The notes beneath the pieces are model-generated. The model worked only from the letters and a program-made list of their open reading frames with translations. It had not been told where the DNA came from and did no database searches. Source: Larimichthys crocea (taxonomy: Eukaryota; Chordata; Actinopteri; Sciaenidae). From it: DNA of 64,000 bases. Position numbers and translations under genes: made by a program. The stretch is from the NCBI RefSeq assembly GCF_000972845.2, contig NC_040011.1:27260379-27324378 (forward strand). The letters are read 5' to 3'. The stretch's first letter is position 1; each line of letters starts with the position of its first letter. This document shows, piece after piece, positions 11,075 through 22,232 of the stretch.

Positions 11075-11124
11075 TGTGTGTGTGTGTGTGTGTGTGTGTA
11101 GGTGTGTGTGTAGGTGTGTATGTG
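11075..11124. repeat. (GT)n microsatellite
   Basis: A perfect GT run from 11075 to 11099 is followed by interrupted GT/TA units to 11124. The preceding alternating CACGTGCACGCGCGGC adds Z-DNA-prone sequence. Confidence 0.9.
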
Positions 11125-11129
11125 GTGTT

Positions 11130-11620
11130 TGTCATATTTCCTGATGAAATTCACGTCACTCAAATCAATCCTTCTGGCGTCCCTGAATTATTTTAGACTC
11201 CATAATCAGATGTCTTCATGGCTGTCTGTGACTCAGGTGTATTTAAAATAAATCATATGTTTAAGACACCGACAGGGTGTTTTTTTTATGCTTCTTTGTA
11301 GACTATAATGGAGGCTGCGACTGAATTCAGTGTTCTTTGCATTTCGACAACAAAACCTGCACTAACACAATGATGAATGTTGTGTTACTTGAAAAGGAGT
11401 CCCCCTCCCTCTCCTCCTTTAGATCATCTCCGGCTGAAGGTTTGAGAGTGTAAGACTTCCTTAAAGTTGTGAGGGCCAAACTGGCTGAATCAGCGTCCGT
11501 GTGTATACACACCATGTCCAACAAAAGCAAGGGCTAATCCACCTAATTTACACAATACACAGGGCCCTGTTTACATGGGATATACCCACAGAGGGCCTCT
11601 GTTTCATCTGCTCTGCATTT
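11130..11620. promoter_or_regulatory. Candidate conserved non-coding element
   Basis: Non-repetitive sequence with a forkhead core TGTTTACA at 11578-11585, TAAT/ATTA cores near 11189 and 11546, and a tGACTCA-type AP-1-like site near 11230. No convincing reading frame. Inference from texture. Confidence 0.25.
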
Positions 11621-12365
11621 CAAACCGGACAGTGGTACACTTTTTCTTTTCTTTTCCTCTCATACATGTGCGAATGAGAGGCAAAGTGAACGGTGCAACA
11701 AAACCAAAGCAGATAATGTAAAAAGGAGCATCAGGATCTTTCACCTATTGCTCATTTTTTACCTGTTTACAACAGTTTCATGAACCCACAGCTTCCTAAG
11801 ATAAATCTTTCCTATGTTAGATTTAATTTAAGCATTTGTGCTGCAGGGCTGCAAAGGTCTAGTCGGCAAAATGTGCAAAAGTTTACCTCAGGAGGCCTGT
11901 ATTTATCAGACCATGCAACGGATTCATACCTGAGAACCAAGCGCTGCTTTTTATGTATGTAAATGTGCAAATGTAGTAGATGTGCATGTCCACCAACTTA
12001 TTGCGTTCAGGGCCTTTTGATAAAACAATTTATTTGACACAACAGCACCTGAACACATCACACGGACGAACAACAGCAGAATTTACCTACAGGATCACCT
12101 AAACTAGCCTAAACTTATTGTACGAATGAGTGAAAATTGATGAATTTACAAAAACTGAATTGTATTTTCTTTAAAGTCACCACTAATCAAAATTTTACCC
12201 TGAGCGTCATCAAGGTTTAATGTTAGTTCCGCCTTTCTAACCTCCTATGTCTATGGTGTTTATTCTGACAATTATTGTGCATGTTTCCATAAAGGGTTAT
12301 ATTACTAAAATACAATAAACATATATGTAATGCATCCTCCTCTTTTAAAAAAATGTTATTTATTT
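11621..12365. other. AT-rich non-coding stretch, nothing recognised
   Basis: AT-rich unique sequence with only short, unsupported open frames. Confidence 0.5.
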
Positions 12366-12411
12366 ATTTATTTTGTGTGTGCGCGCGTGTGTGTGCGTGT
12401 GCGTGCTGCGT
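12366..12411. repeat. GT/GC alternating tract
   Basis: A (TTTA)n run leads into alternating GTGTGTGCGCGCGTGTG and related units. The purine-pyrimidine alternation with CG steps makes this a good Z-DNA former. Confidence 0.85.
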
Positions 12412-12589
12412 GGGCCAGTTTGAACAGATTATAGCCTACATGATTTTTCTTCACTGCAAAATGAACATCAAATACGTATACAAGATAGATATTTTTGTTT
12501 TCCTTGAAAGTCTATCCCAATGTGCATGAAAATAAATAAATAAAATAAAAGGAGAAGAAGAAAAAAAAAGATGCCACACGTTTCTAAAT

Positions 12590-13080
12590 TCAATTTGTTT
12601 TTCTCCTTTCCCGTTCAGACCTCATATTCAAACAGCCTTTTCAGTGCGTTTAGCACTGAATAGTAGTATTGTCTTATTGTATTCCCTTTTCAGCTCAATC
12701 GCCTTTCGACTATTTAGGCAATAAATTAAGAGCTCTGGCTGCTGCGACGATTTTTAAATTGCTTTCATTAGTCCTAGATCTCCTGTTTATTCGTCTTAGA
12801 GCTCTTTGTATCTCCCCCGTCTGTAGGTGTGTTTTACTGTTTCCGTAATTGCATTTCTTTTTTCAGTAGGGGTTGGTAATTACTTTGGCACAGCCAGGTA
12901 AATTCCGGCGCTAAATTGAAATATTCTGCTTTAATCCTCCCTAAATCCCAATTAGGACACGGAGATGTGAGCAGCAGAGGAGTCATGTGGAGCTCCGGTT
13001 GCTTCTTCAGGTGAGCGTCGCGTCGCAGGGGGGCGGAGGATCTCCTCTCGCCGTCATAAGCATAAAACAAGATTACTAGA
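12590..13080. promoter_or_regulatory. Strong candidate conserved non-coding element, with exon-like segment
   Basis: Non-repetitive sequence with many ATTA/AATT cores (GTAATTACTTTGG near 12880, CCCAATTAGG near 12948), turning GC- and CpG-richer after 12970. Within it, a good acceptor (ending at 12955) and a CAG|GTGAGC donor (at 13011) bracket 55 nt at 12956-13010. This could be a non-coding RNA exon. The segment is open in two frames but too short to judge as coding. Confidence 0.3.
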
Positions 13081-13084
13081 TCTT

Positions 13085-15480
13085 TATCAGGCAGTCTTTC
13101 CCCCCCCTCACACTACAGCAACTTCACAATGTCTGATCCAAATTGATGTTGTTGCATAATGTGCAGGGAAATAAATTGTTTTGGGTGGAGTTTTTTTTTT
13201 CTTCATTCAAATGAAATAAATTTCCCTTTCCAATTCTTTCCTTTAACCAAAGAGCTTGTTCATCTAAATGTATCAAGTGATGCATTAGTAGGCTAATAAT
13301 GTGCTTGACTTAACTTGTTTTGCTATTTGAATAAGAACAGGCTCCCATCATTCATTAAAAATAGTATATTTTTTCTTTTAAATCCCCAAATATATGATAC
13401 TAAAGTCTAGATTCCAGGTTTTTAAGCACAGTGTCTCTTGCAGGAGTAAATGCTGGCAGAAGTTGGTACATGCTTGTCATGGTGCAGCCTGAATTTACCT
13501 TCCCCATATCTTTAATTTGTAGTCACCAGGAATAAAAGGCTGAGTCTCAGCTCTGGCAGCTCCCATGTCAGTCTTTGCAGGAGTGGGTGACAGAGAACAG
13601 CAGAGGCAGATAGCATGCTAAAATCGCATCACTAGAGACCCCACATCAAAGTAGACCAAACCTCATATTGAGTGAACTTTTAAGCCAGAAAGACTGTGTG
13701 ACATCAGAGCACCCAAAAATGTGACTGTCATGTTTTTCAAACTTCGCCGAACACAGGCTCAAAAGACTTGAGAAGCATTCAATGGCAAGCGATGTTCAAA
13801 CGCACACACTAAGATTAGCACAGTAAGTCTTTGTCTTACAGGAACTTCAAAGACCAATTAGATTGAGAGATGGGTGTGTTACGAATTTGTCAAAAATAAG
13901 ATGATAGATATCATTTTGGCAGTGAGCGAACATGGCTGGGGATTTCACTCAAGCACAGTCATTGACAAGGCACTGTCAGAAAATGTGTCATCTTCAGCAG
14001 ACCTGCCAGTTGACTGGGATGCAGCTTGGGATCGAGACTGATCAATTCCCAAACTGCCAACAAGACATTGCTCTGAAAGTGACACTTTATTTTGTGAAGA
14101 CAAAAAACAAAAAAACAGGTAGTTTTTCTTTTTTTTTGCTTGGATTTATTGTCAACTTTTTATTTACATCACAAGCCTGCAACATCCCAAGATACAGAAG
14201 AAGGAGAAAGTGTGCAGCAAATTTCAGTTAAAAAATATTTATCTGCGGTTTACAAACTTTAACAGCAGAGTTTTGACCTTCCCACATTCCTGTTTGCCCT
14301 ATACTCATGGATGTGGCGTTTAGTGCACATGTCTGGGTTTTGTTGTTTAATGTACACCAATTCAACACATCTAATACTTCAGCACGTCTTCGACCACTAT
14401 TTCGAAAGTGAAATCCGATACTCAAAGCACTTTCCTCTTCAAAGTAGTTTCCTGTTGTGCTTTGTGACCACAATAGTGTCAATCTCGTATTTTCAAAGCC
14501 TCATCTCTGTGTCAGCTTTGTGTAGCTGTCTATACATGTCTCCGAATAGAGTTGAGGCTTTGATGGCTGGTCTGAAAACAGCTGGGAGCATTATGCCAAA
14601 ATCTAAAGAGGAAAAAGTATTTCTATTGATTTGGCTGCACATGAAATTTGACCTGAGATTTGTGAAATTGCTTTCATAAGCTTAAAATGTGTTTGATGGT
14701 TACAGCAACTCTCAAACATCAGTTAGTGAGTTGAAAAGCATTGTGGGAGCTATAGAAAGGAAATTCCCAACTGTAGAGCATTTGTAGTATAAGATGATTA
14801 CAGCATTTCAAAATCCATGCAGAGCAACACTCAGTTTAGGCTCAAACTGCATCTTAAGCTACTTAGAATAAACAGCATGCAGGATCAGGGTTTGTAATCA
14901 GCATATTTCAAAGTAAATGAAGTAGCTGAATGTCAGGAAATTAAATGAGAATTTTGATAATCGAATAACCATCTGGACTGCTGCCGCCAGGGCCTCCTAT
15001 TTGAGTATGTGCTGTCTTTTGTTTGTTCATAGAACAAATGTCTTTATGTTTTGGACTGTAAGCCAGACATAATAAGCAATTTGTAGATGACATCTTGGCC
15101 CATACGAGCTTGTAGAGGCTTTTTTTTTTCCCCGAAACACTAAATAACCAATTAATGAAAAGAAATCAACAGATAAATAAAAAGAATGAATGGTTGCAGC
15201 TCAGCCATCAATAGTAATGCATTATACTGTATTCCTGTTTGAGATGAATGCCTTTGTATTACATTTGTCCCACCATGAATCACACATTCTTGTTTTCACT
15301 GATATAATTATCAAAGATATGAGGTTTGTGAGCATGAAAAAAAAAAAAAGCTCTTAGTGTTATCCTAAACAATAGCCATTTGAAAAGCTGCGTTTGAAGC
15401 CATGCCAAGTGATTGGGAATAATAAAATGACAATAATCAGATGAAAAGAGAGGCAATCTCAATAAACTTTGTCATTCAAC
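13085..15480. other. Non-coding stretch, nothing recognised
   Basis: AT-rich unique sequence with T-runs near 13190 and 15119 and an A-run near 15337-15349. Open frames at 13932-14231 and 14311-14679 (+) have no splice context or recognisable motif. No transposon recognised. Confidence 0.45.
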
Positions 15481-15940
15481 TATTCAAGGTTCAATCATAT
15501 CAGAGGTGTTTTGCATAACTATGAGACCCTGGTTCTAATCCTCAAAGGGTTTTGGGGCTACTTGGCTTTGCACTGTAGTCATTCAAGGTCTCAACCCGGT
15601 AGGAAATATGGGCTGCCATAGCAACACAAAGATGGCCTCTAAAGGCTTAGCATAATTCTTCCCTAATAGAAAAATAACAGCGGCAAATCCCGTCCTTAGT
15701 GAACTGGCTTATTTGACAGAGGCAGACTTCCACCTGTGAAGCACATAGTCACCACACCAATGCGCTAAGACTACGATGAGATGAAAAAGAGCCCATCTCT
15801 GGATGGGGATGGGCGGCCTAAGCTCAAGCCAAATTCTTTCTCTTCCCTGAAGCTGAAAACAGCCCACAGTGTGTCTCTGGCTATAGCTTTAGGTTTTTAA
15901 AGCTGGACAATAAGAGCTGCCAAATGAATCATACTCTTTA
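15480..15940. promoter_or_regulatory. Candidate conserved element with X-box
   Basis: A 460-bp non-repetitive block. At 15612-15625 lies GCTGCCATAGCAAC, which fits the RFX X-box consensus RYYNYY-N2-RRNRAC at every position. Other cores include AGCATAATTC near 15650. It opens the densest run of such blocks in the window (15.5-19.3 kb). Confidence 0.35.
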
Positions 15941-16049
15941 TATAGTACTTGACTTTGAAGTTCTTAAGCCATACTCTGAGAAAAAAACTTTTGGTAGGAG
16001 AAGATGGCTTATATAGGATAAAATCTTAGCCAATTTTTACCTTCTCACT

Positions 16050-16480
16050 CTCTTTTTAATGTTCATGGGGCGCTTTACGGTAGTAATATGGCATTAGGAT
16101 GTTCTAAACCTGCCTAGTAACCATCCTCTCCCGTCTGATTGTGATCACAAAATATGTGATCCTCCTCCCTGTACCCCTCCTCCCACTTTGTGCCAGGTAC
16201 CGCAGAGATGGAGTCTTGTCACCGTGTGAGTTGCATCAGGATGATGAGCACCGGGGAGAGAATAAATTACCAGCACACTTTAGAGTGGGAGGCATGTAAG
16301 TATCAGCCGCTACAGCAGTGCATTGCTCTCTGCTTATGGAATCACTAATGAGGAGCGATATCCAGCTATGTTGCAGCCATGGTGATCGAGCTAAAATCAA
16401 AGGCTTTATGAAATAATTACTGTCAAAGCTAGATATAAAAATCAAATGATTGCCCAACATGGATTTCTGTAAGAGGTATA
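16050..16480. promoter_or_regulatory. Strong candidate conserved non-coding element
   Basis: Non-repetitive block with a perfect 12-bp palindrome TTGTGATCACAA (16139-16150), a TAATTA core (16414-16419) and several TGATC/ATCA motifs. It contains the exon-like segment at 16197-16295. Texture and motif density suggest either an enhancer or a conserved exon region. Confidence 0.35.
16197..16295 (+). other. Candidate 99-nt internal exon
   Basis: A long pyrimidine tract and AG (CCCCTCCTCCCACTTTGTGCCAG, ending at 16196; only its last 20 bases matter) precede 99 nt that end at a consensus GTAAGT donor (16296-16301). The length is a multiple of three. Two of three frames stay open; one reads YRRDGVLSPCELHQDD and on, the other TAEMESCHRVSCIR and on. 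No partner exon or family is recognised. Splice signals inside a conserved block are suggestive, but chance or a non-coding RNA exon is equally possible. Confidence 0.2.
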
Positions 16481-16539
16481 TGGTGCTGTTTTGTCACATG
16501 CAAAGGCTAAAGATAGAGAGAGAATTGTAGTGGAGAGAT

Positions 16540-16880
16540 GTGCTGCTTCCTCTGCTGTGCACCTGAGTCAGCCATTTTTAGCTCGACTGGATTTCTGTTT
16601 ATTCACTACATTCAACAGCTAGAGCCTCATTGTCTGCCTCAGACGCCACATCTTCCTGTCAGAATCCCACTGTAGATGCCAGCCACTTGTCTTATTCAGC
16701 AGCCTTTAAAGGATATTTCAACCCGCCGGGATGAGCCCTGCTACCTCATCCCTGACTGTGTATAATCTCATCATTGTCAGCGATGTTTTTCTGTTTCATG
16801 GCGTTCAAGAGCATGTAGTCAAGATGACAAAGCAGAACTGAAAAGAAGATTATCATTATATCATAATGTCCTTCCAGCTC
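16540..16880. promoter_or_regulatory. Candidate conserved non-coding element
   Basis: Non-repetitive, even composition, with CCCGCCGGG at 16722-16730 (E2F-like) and several ATCATT/ATTATC cores near 16850. No open frame of interest. Confidence 0.3.
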
Positions 16881-17239
16881 AGGGCAGAAAACATGCAACA
16901 TGTTTTTGGCTTGCTGTTACCAAACTACTGTATCAATATGAAAATCACCAACAGCTAAAGACATTCATGGCTTAATATCTTAATTTCATTGAGAGTGAAT
17001 TCCCCCTATCTTAACATCTGGTACTTGTGGTTCTGATAACTGTAAGGGTGGTGTATTAGTACTCTAGAGGGTCTTTTTTTGTCATGCAAATTCACCAGCT
17101 TTCTTTTCATATCAATTCATCTTTTTGCTGTTGGGCAAATATGCAAAATTCATATATTAATATTCTATTCCTCCCATTATTTTAACAATTCAATATATTG
17201 TCATTAAAAACAATATATTTTTCTTTGCCCTTCCCACCT

Positions 17240-17480
17240 TGATATTTGGCTATTGCTACCTTTGAAACCATCAGTGAGTACCTCTTCACTGGATCCTCTA
17301 CCTTCCTGCGGCTTGCCTACATTAAGGAAAGATGTGCGGTGGCGTCTTTGCATTAAATGGGCAATGATATCCATAATGGTCATATGTGGGACTGAATCTA
17401 TTTTGTAGTGCATGGTGAATAGCAGATTAATTAAATCAACACTGTATGGACTACCGTCCAATGACAGGCCAGACTCCCCT
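17240..17480. promoter_or_regulatory. Candidate conserved non-coding element
   Basis: Block with TTAATTAA at 17427-17434 and GCATTAAATGGGCAATGATA near 17349-17368. Non-repetitive. The minus-strand open frame across it has no recognisable motif. Confidence 0.3.
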
Positions 17481-18120
17481 CCCTGAAGGGAATCCCTCTG
17501 AATGTCGGCCTGTAAGCCTCCTGTTTCAGTCTTGCGCTGAGCACCTTTCTACATCAAAGCTTGCACAGCACCATGTCTCAAAGATTCACATCTCCAGGAA
17601 AGAATGGCCTCTGCTGAGATGTGGACACCTCTGGCCTCATTTAACGTTCATGGTCCCCTCCCCCCTCTCCAGGCCTGAATCCGAGGATAGAGTGGCTATC
17701 TGACGAGATCACACAGAGAGGTGCGGGAACTTAAAGGCAAAGAGTTAGTGTGCATCCTACCAAGAGTCTCAAAAGAGTTCTATTAAAACACGTTCAATAT
17801 GCCGGTCAGGGCTTTCAAAGTGCTACACACCCTCTAGCCCCGGCAAACTCAAAGGGCATCAGTGCACATTCAGTAAGGGGAATCTGGCCCCCATTAATTT
17901 AATGAGTCCAGGGTATTAGTATGCCATAGCCAGCTGTGAAGTCTCTCTTTTTTCATCTCTGGTGCAGTTTTAAGGAAAGATCCACCAACTTGGGAGTGAC
18001 AAAGGAGAGCAGAGAGCGAGGTGCGCTCATCTAATCTGAGATCAATTTCTAGCTGTCAGTCCTCAGAGGGCAATTTCCAGTGGTTAAGATGTCTTTGTGC
18101 AAGCTGGAAATCCAGATAAA
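17481..18120. promoter_or_regulatory. Candidate conserved non-coding element cluster
   Basis: This is a long non-repetitive stretch of balanced composition, GC-richer than average at 17480-17720, with CCATTAATTTAATGAG at about 17891-17906. The plus-strand frame at 17446-17703 (85 codons) is unconvincing. I regard the block as regulatory-like rather than coding. Confidence 0.3.
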
Positions 18121-18359
18121 GAATGCAGAGTGACACTTTTACTGTCACCGGGAGGACTTTGCTGTCTCTTTATCGTGATTGCATCCTCAGAAAATAGACA
18201 TGAAACTTGCAAAAAAAACAATGGGAAGGGGATTGGCGCTCGGAGACGTATTTGCATAACATATTTAGAAACATGCTGTGGTCATTATAGCACTGTGTGC
18301 TATTTTTTTTCTCCATTCAAATCTTGTGTACAGTCACATCACAGTTAATTAGCTTGGTA

Positions 18360-18560
18360 AACAGCAATGTTGCTTTCTAGAGCTCAAAGACCTGACCTGC
18401 CTTACATAGGAGCACACAGCCTGTCGCTACACAAAGAGCTGACATGCAACTGACAGTCACCTGTAAGAGATTACAGAGACAGTGGAGTTTGCCAGGGCCT
18501 GTCAACAAGGAAGTAGCAGCTGCTGGAGCTAATTAAAGCCATAGTAAGATGGTAACTTAG
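18360..18560. promoter_or_regulatory. Candidate conserved non-coding element
   Basis: Block with a CAGCTG E-box near 18517 and CTAATTAAAG at about 18529-18538, in non-repetitive sequence. Inference only. Confidence 0.25.
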
Positions 18561-18990
18561 TCCAGCTCAGGGCCACATCAAACACTCCTCTTCATGCCAG
18601 TCTGGAGTCTCATCTCTGGGATGTTGAGGCCCTCTGTGACCTGTGCTGGGAGCCTGCTGGGCCCTAGGCCTGACCCAAGAGCTGTGAGGTGAATCAGAAT
18701 GGGTCAGCATCACTGTGGGGTGCACCTGGACCAGCCTTACCTGTGTCTGTGTATCTGCATACCAAAATGTGGCCATGCGGCTGTGTGGGCGAGGGTGCAT
18801 GGACTCTGACCTGCACAACAAAGCAAAAGAGAGAGCCTGGGTGAGAGGTCAGGAGGAGAGAGGAGGCTTAAGGAAAACACACGTAGGACGCATTGGCTAA
18901 ACATGATCAGAGGGACACATATGGCTCGGCTGAGGTAGAACCAGATGCCCTCAGAAGTCCTGATGAAACATAAGCTCAATGTAAACATGT
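18561..18990. other. GC-richer stretch without recognisable gene
   Basis: Overlapping 60-85-codon frames are open on both strands with no shared logic or motif. No repeat. Confidence 0.35.
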
Positions 18991-18999
18991 CGCCTCAGT

Positions 19000-19290
19000 A
19001 CGGATTGTGCTTAAGTTATGCATAATTTAGAGATAAGCTTCAATTAAGTGTCAGTAACGGTGTCAGTGTTTTATCTGGTGATCTCCAGATTAAAAAGAAA
19101 ATATACTTAATTTTGCCCAGTTACAAATTAAAAAGCTCTTTCAGATTGCCATCTCTCGAAATAACACTGAGCTCATTCGTAATGAGCACTCTCGCTGAAC
19201 AAAAGTACCTGAAGCCCACTGAGGAAAGGTTGTTCAAGCCAATATTTATAGACATGTGATGAAAGCAAAAAGGATAAAAGAACAGATAGT
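19000..19290. promoter_or_regulatory. Candidate conserved non-coding element with perfect inverted repeat
   Basis: It contains GCTCATT (19171-19177) and its exact reverse complement AATGAGC (19181-19187) around CGT, plus CTTCAATTAAGTG near 19039 and TTATGCATAATTTA near 19017. Non-repetitive texture typical of developmental enhancers. Confidence 0.35.
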
Positions 19291-20930
19291 TGACTCACAC
19301 TGGCCCGTCTGTTTCTTCTCTGAAGCTGTATGTCAGTTGTAAAGCCCGTGCGTGACTAACCAGCAAAACATATCCAAACACATCTCTCATGAAACCATTG
19401 CCCAAATGCAGTTACAGTAATAATGTATCGAATAAATCTGTGGAAATTGTTTTATCACATTATAGAAAATATTTTTCACTCTACCCAAATTCCTCCCTTT
19501 AATACTGATCCTAAAATCTTCTGTGTAAATGTAATATTACACCCGTTCCACCACCATTTTTCAGTTAAATCTCTCATCACTTTCTGAAGCAAACGTTTTC
19601 CTGTTTACTTATCCAGAAGTCAACCTTGATGCATAACGACATGACGGGTTGATGAGCAGTATCACATAGGTGGCAGTCGCAGTTCTGATTCAACATCGAA
19701 TCTAAAAGGAGTGTGGCAGAAGGCAGTGGGCGTAGTTTAAGACCAGTGATCTGGCTCTGTTAAGTGGAAGGCTCTGGGTGCTGTGTTGTGGCTCTTGGGG
19801 CCAGTGCTGCTGCCGTGTCAAGGAAGACATCTGCAGGACGGCACCACAGTGCGTCTCCCCAGGGAGCCACAGTGCAGCGCATGTGCCACCTGAAGCAGTT
19901 CTCTGTCTCCACCTGCCACACATAGCGCAGACACAATGTCACGCAGTGATTCATGTAGGCAGACCTGTCTACAGGCATGTCACCGTCAGGCGAGACAGAC
20001 ACCAATTTGCCACCGTGTTACATAGGTGAACACATCTGATGTATGTAGAAAGCATGTTCCAAACCACACCAGGAAAATAGAAGACTTTTTTTTTTCTTCT
20101 TGTGAGCTAACACTTCACAATAGCAGTGAAAAATTCAATCCGGCCTATGTTGGATATTGTGTGTGCCTGTCGAGTCGCAGGCCTGAGCAGAATGAGAAAG
20201 TCCTTGACTGGATTTTGGGGGCCTAATATTATTCTGCCACCCTGGGCAGCCCAGGTTCTCTTGTTGTGTAAAACAGAGTGAAGGCAAGTTTCTGCTTCGC
20301 GTCTTTATGGCTTCATGCTTAGAGTGACTGGCTGTGAGGGTCTCAGTGCTGTGTTCTTTCAGCAGTTGTCGTGTGGTCTCAATCTCTTTACACATTTCAC
20401 TGCCAGGCACCTCTCTACCAGGCCTCCCCAAATTCAGTAATCAGCAGATGTCTTTATAGAGCAGCCCACTGCCACGTGCACGCCCTGCATTCTTTGCCAG
20501 TTTCATTTTGGCAATATATAATTTTTTCTTTTAGATTATTATTATTCTTTCAAGCCTAGCAGCCAATGTTGATTTAGTTCTTAATGTGGCCTGAGGTTGC
20601 AAATACCGCTTCACTCAGCAGTTTGAATTCAAATGCCTGAATGATGTATCAAGAGTGTACTTAGGTTAGTCCACTCTATTATACCACAGACCTGCTGATT
20701 TAAACAAACTGGCATAAAATAATTCAAGAGAATCCTTTGACCTTCATAAAGACAAAGTCAAACCAGCTGAGCAGCCTTTAGGGATCACCATGCCTGAATA
20801 GTTTCACTTATAATATACTATAAGCTTGCCTGAATTGCCTCACACACAGACTAAAAAACTGAATTATGGTGCACTCTCTGTCAGCAAACATACAGTAAAA
20901 TGTAGAATAAAGAACTGGAGGTATATATTT
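19291..20930. other. Non-coding stretch with overlapping open frames at 19.7-20.0 kb
   Basis: At 19702-20029 both strands are open over 70-80 codons in a GC-richer, cysteine- and tryptophan-encoding segment. No good splice pair frames it, so I do not call an exon. The rest is plain AT-leaning sequence with a T-run near 20085. Confidence 0.4.
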
Positions 20931-21137
20931 TAGAAAAATGACTTACACATTTTCGGTGCATCGCATTGCATCAAAAATGTGGTTCAGAACATACAATGAC
21001 ATAAAATGTATTAACCGTGAAATGTATGATATTGCACTAAAAGTATACAAATATTTGGTATTGCAATGCCTTATTTACACTTTGATGAAACGGAAATCAT
21101 AGCCACACACAAAAATGAGAAATCAGTCAGAATTAAT

Positions 21138-21325
21138 GCCGTACTTAAGTATAATTTTTGGCACTTGTACTTGAGTATTTTAATTGTAGTTTTATAACTT
21201 TACTGCACTACAGAGGGAAATGTTGTACATTTTACACCAGCTACATTTATCTGATAGCTGTGGCTTCAAGTTTCTTTTCAGATTACTGTACAATGAGTTT
21301 ATAAAATGAAACATTGTTAAGGGTA
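21138..21325 (+). mobile_element. Teleost MITE-type repeat (GTACTTGAGTATTTT family)
   Basis: The segment contains the hallmarks CTTGTACTTGAGTATTTT, ACTACAGAGGGAAATGTTGTAC and ACATTTATCTGATAGCT, which I recognise as a very common interspersed DNA-transposon-derived repeat of percomorph fish. The copy is diverged and has no coding capacity. Family placement rests on memory of the consensus, not on a search. Confidence 0.75.
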
Positions 21326-21326
21326 A

Positions 21327-21572
21327 AAAGTAATGAAACATTCCCATCACAACTTCCCAGAGCTCCCAAAGCGACATCCCTAAATTTCTCGTTTCATCCG
21401 AACAATAGTCCAAAAACCAAAAAATATTTAATTTACTACTAATATGATGAAATCTGGGAAGCCGGAAGCAGCATTTTGCTGGAAAAATGCATCGTCAATA
21501 GTTGATAATTAATCTTTCTCTCATCTGATCAATTAGTTGACTAATTGTTGCAGCAACTATATAAAGTAGGTT
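21327..21572 (+). mobile_element. Teleost non-autonomous DNA element ending in ATTGTTGCAGC
   Basis: The right part shows CCCATCACAACTTCCCAGAG, then GAACAATAGTCCAAAAACC, and near its end the TTAGTTGACTAATTGTTGCAGC signature shared by a widespread fish non-autonomous transposon family. The left terminus appears lost or joined to the preceding repeat. No coding sequence. The superfamily is not asserted. Confidence 0.75.
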
Positions 21573-21659
21573 AATTCTATGTCCTGCCTTGTAAAACTAT
21601 GCCAGTCAAATTCTGCTTATAAGAATGACTTATTATATAATATATGACATGGACATGTA

Positions 21660-22135
21660 TTAATGACACTTCCATTATGGGCATGTGGCAGCATGCATTT
21701 TCAGAACTATGAGCACCACCTGGGCTCCATCAGGGCACCAACATGCCAGTGTTCCTCGTCTGTCACCAATATTTCTGCAGAAGGTGGCAGACTTGTTAAG
21801 GGTTGGGTACCCGTGAATTGAGCTGTCAAAATTAGCGACGTTTCTGGTTTGTTTAAAAGGCAAAATGGGTCACGTGCTGAGGCAACAACTAAGACCCAAG
21901 AGGGATGCCATGATGTTCGTCGCTGAGAAATTATTCATTACTGTATGTTATCACTTCAAGAAAATATTTTCAATTTTTCTCATTACCATCTGAAATGACC
22001 TGGCAGTTATGGGAACTAATTATTTCCCATAATTGTGTCATAATAAGTCACATGATAGTGTTGATACTTCTGTCGCTTATTCCTTAATGTCTATCCTGAC
22101 CTTTGATAGAAATCGTGTTAATGACAACTCCATGA
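21660..22135. promoter_or_regulatory. Candidate conserved non-coding element
   Basis: Non-repetitive block directly right of two transposon copies, with TAATTA at 22017-22022, a GTCACGTGCTGAG E-box region near 21869 and a TGACCTTTGAT nuclear-receptor-like half-site near 22098. Inference from texture. Confidence 0.3.
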
Positions 22136-22189
22136 ATTCACTTTTTATTAATTGGCGATTTTGTTAGTGTAATGACATGGAGATAGGAG

Positions 22190-22232
22190 GTGTATGTGTG
22201 TGTGTGTGCGCGCGTGTGTGTCAGTGTGTGTC
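22190..22232. repeat. GT/CG alternating microsatellite
   Basis: A GT run interrupted by GCGCGC, then GT again. Likely Z-DNA-prone. Confidence 0.85.

Noticed and set aside
15525..15545. tRNA B-box-like GGTTCTAATCC
   Set aside because: No matching A-box or foldable cloverleaf upstream.
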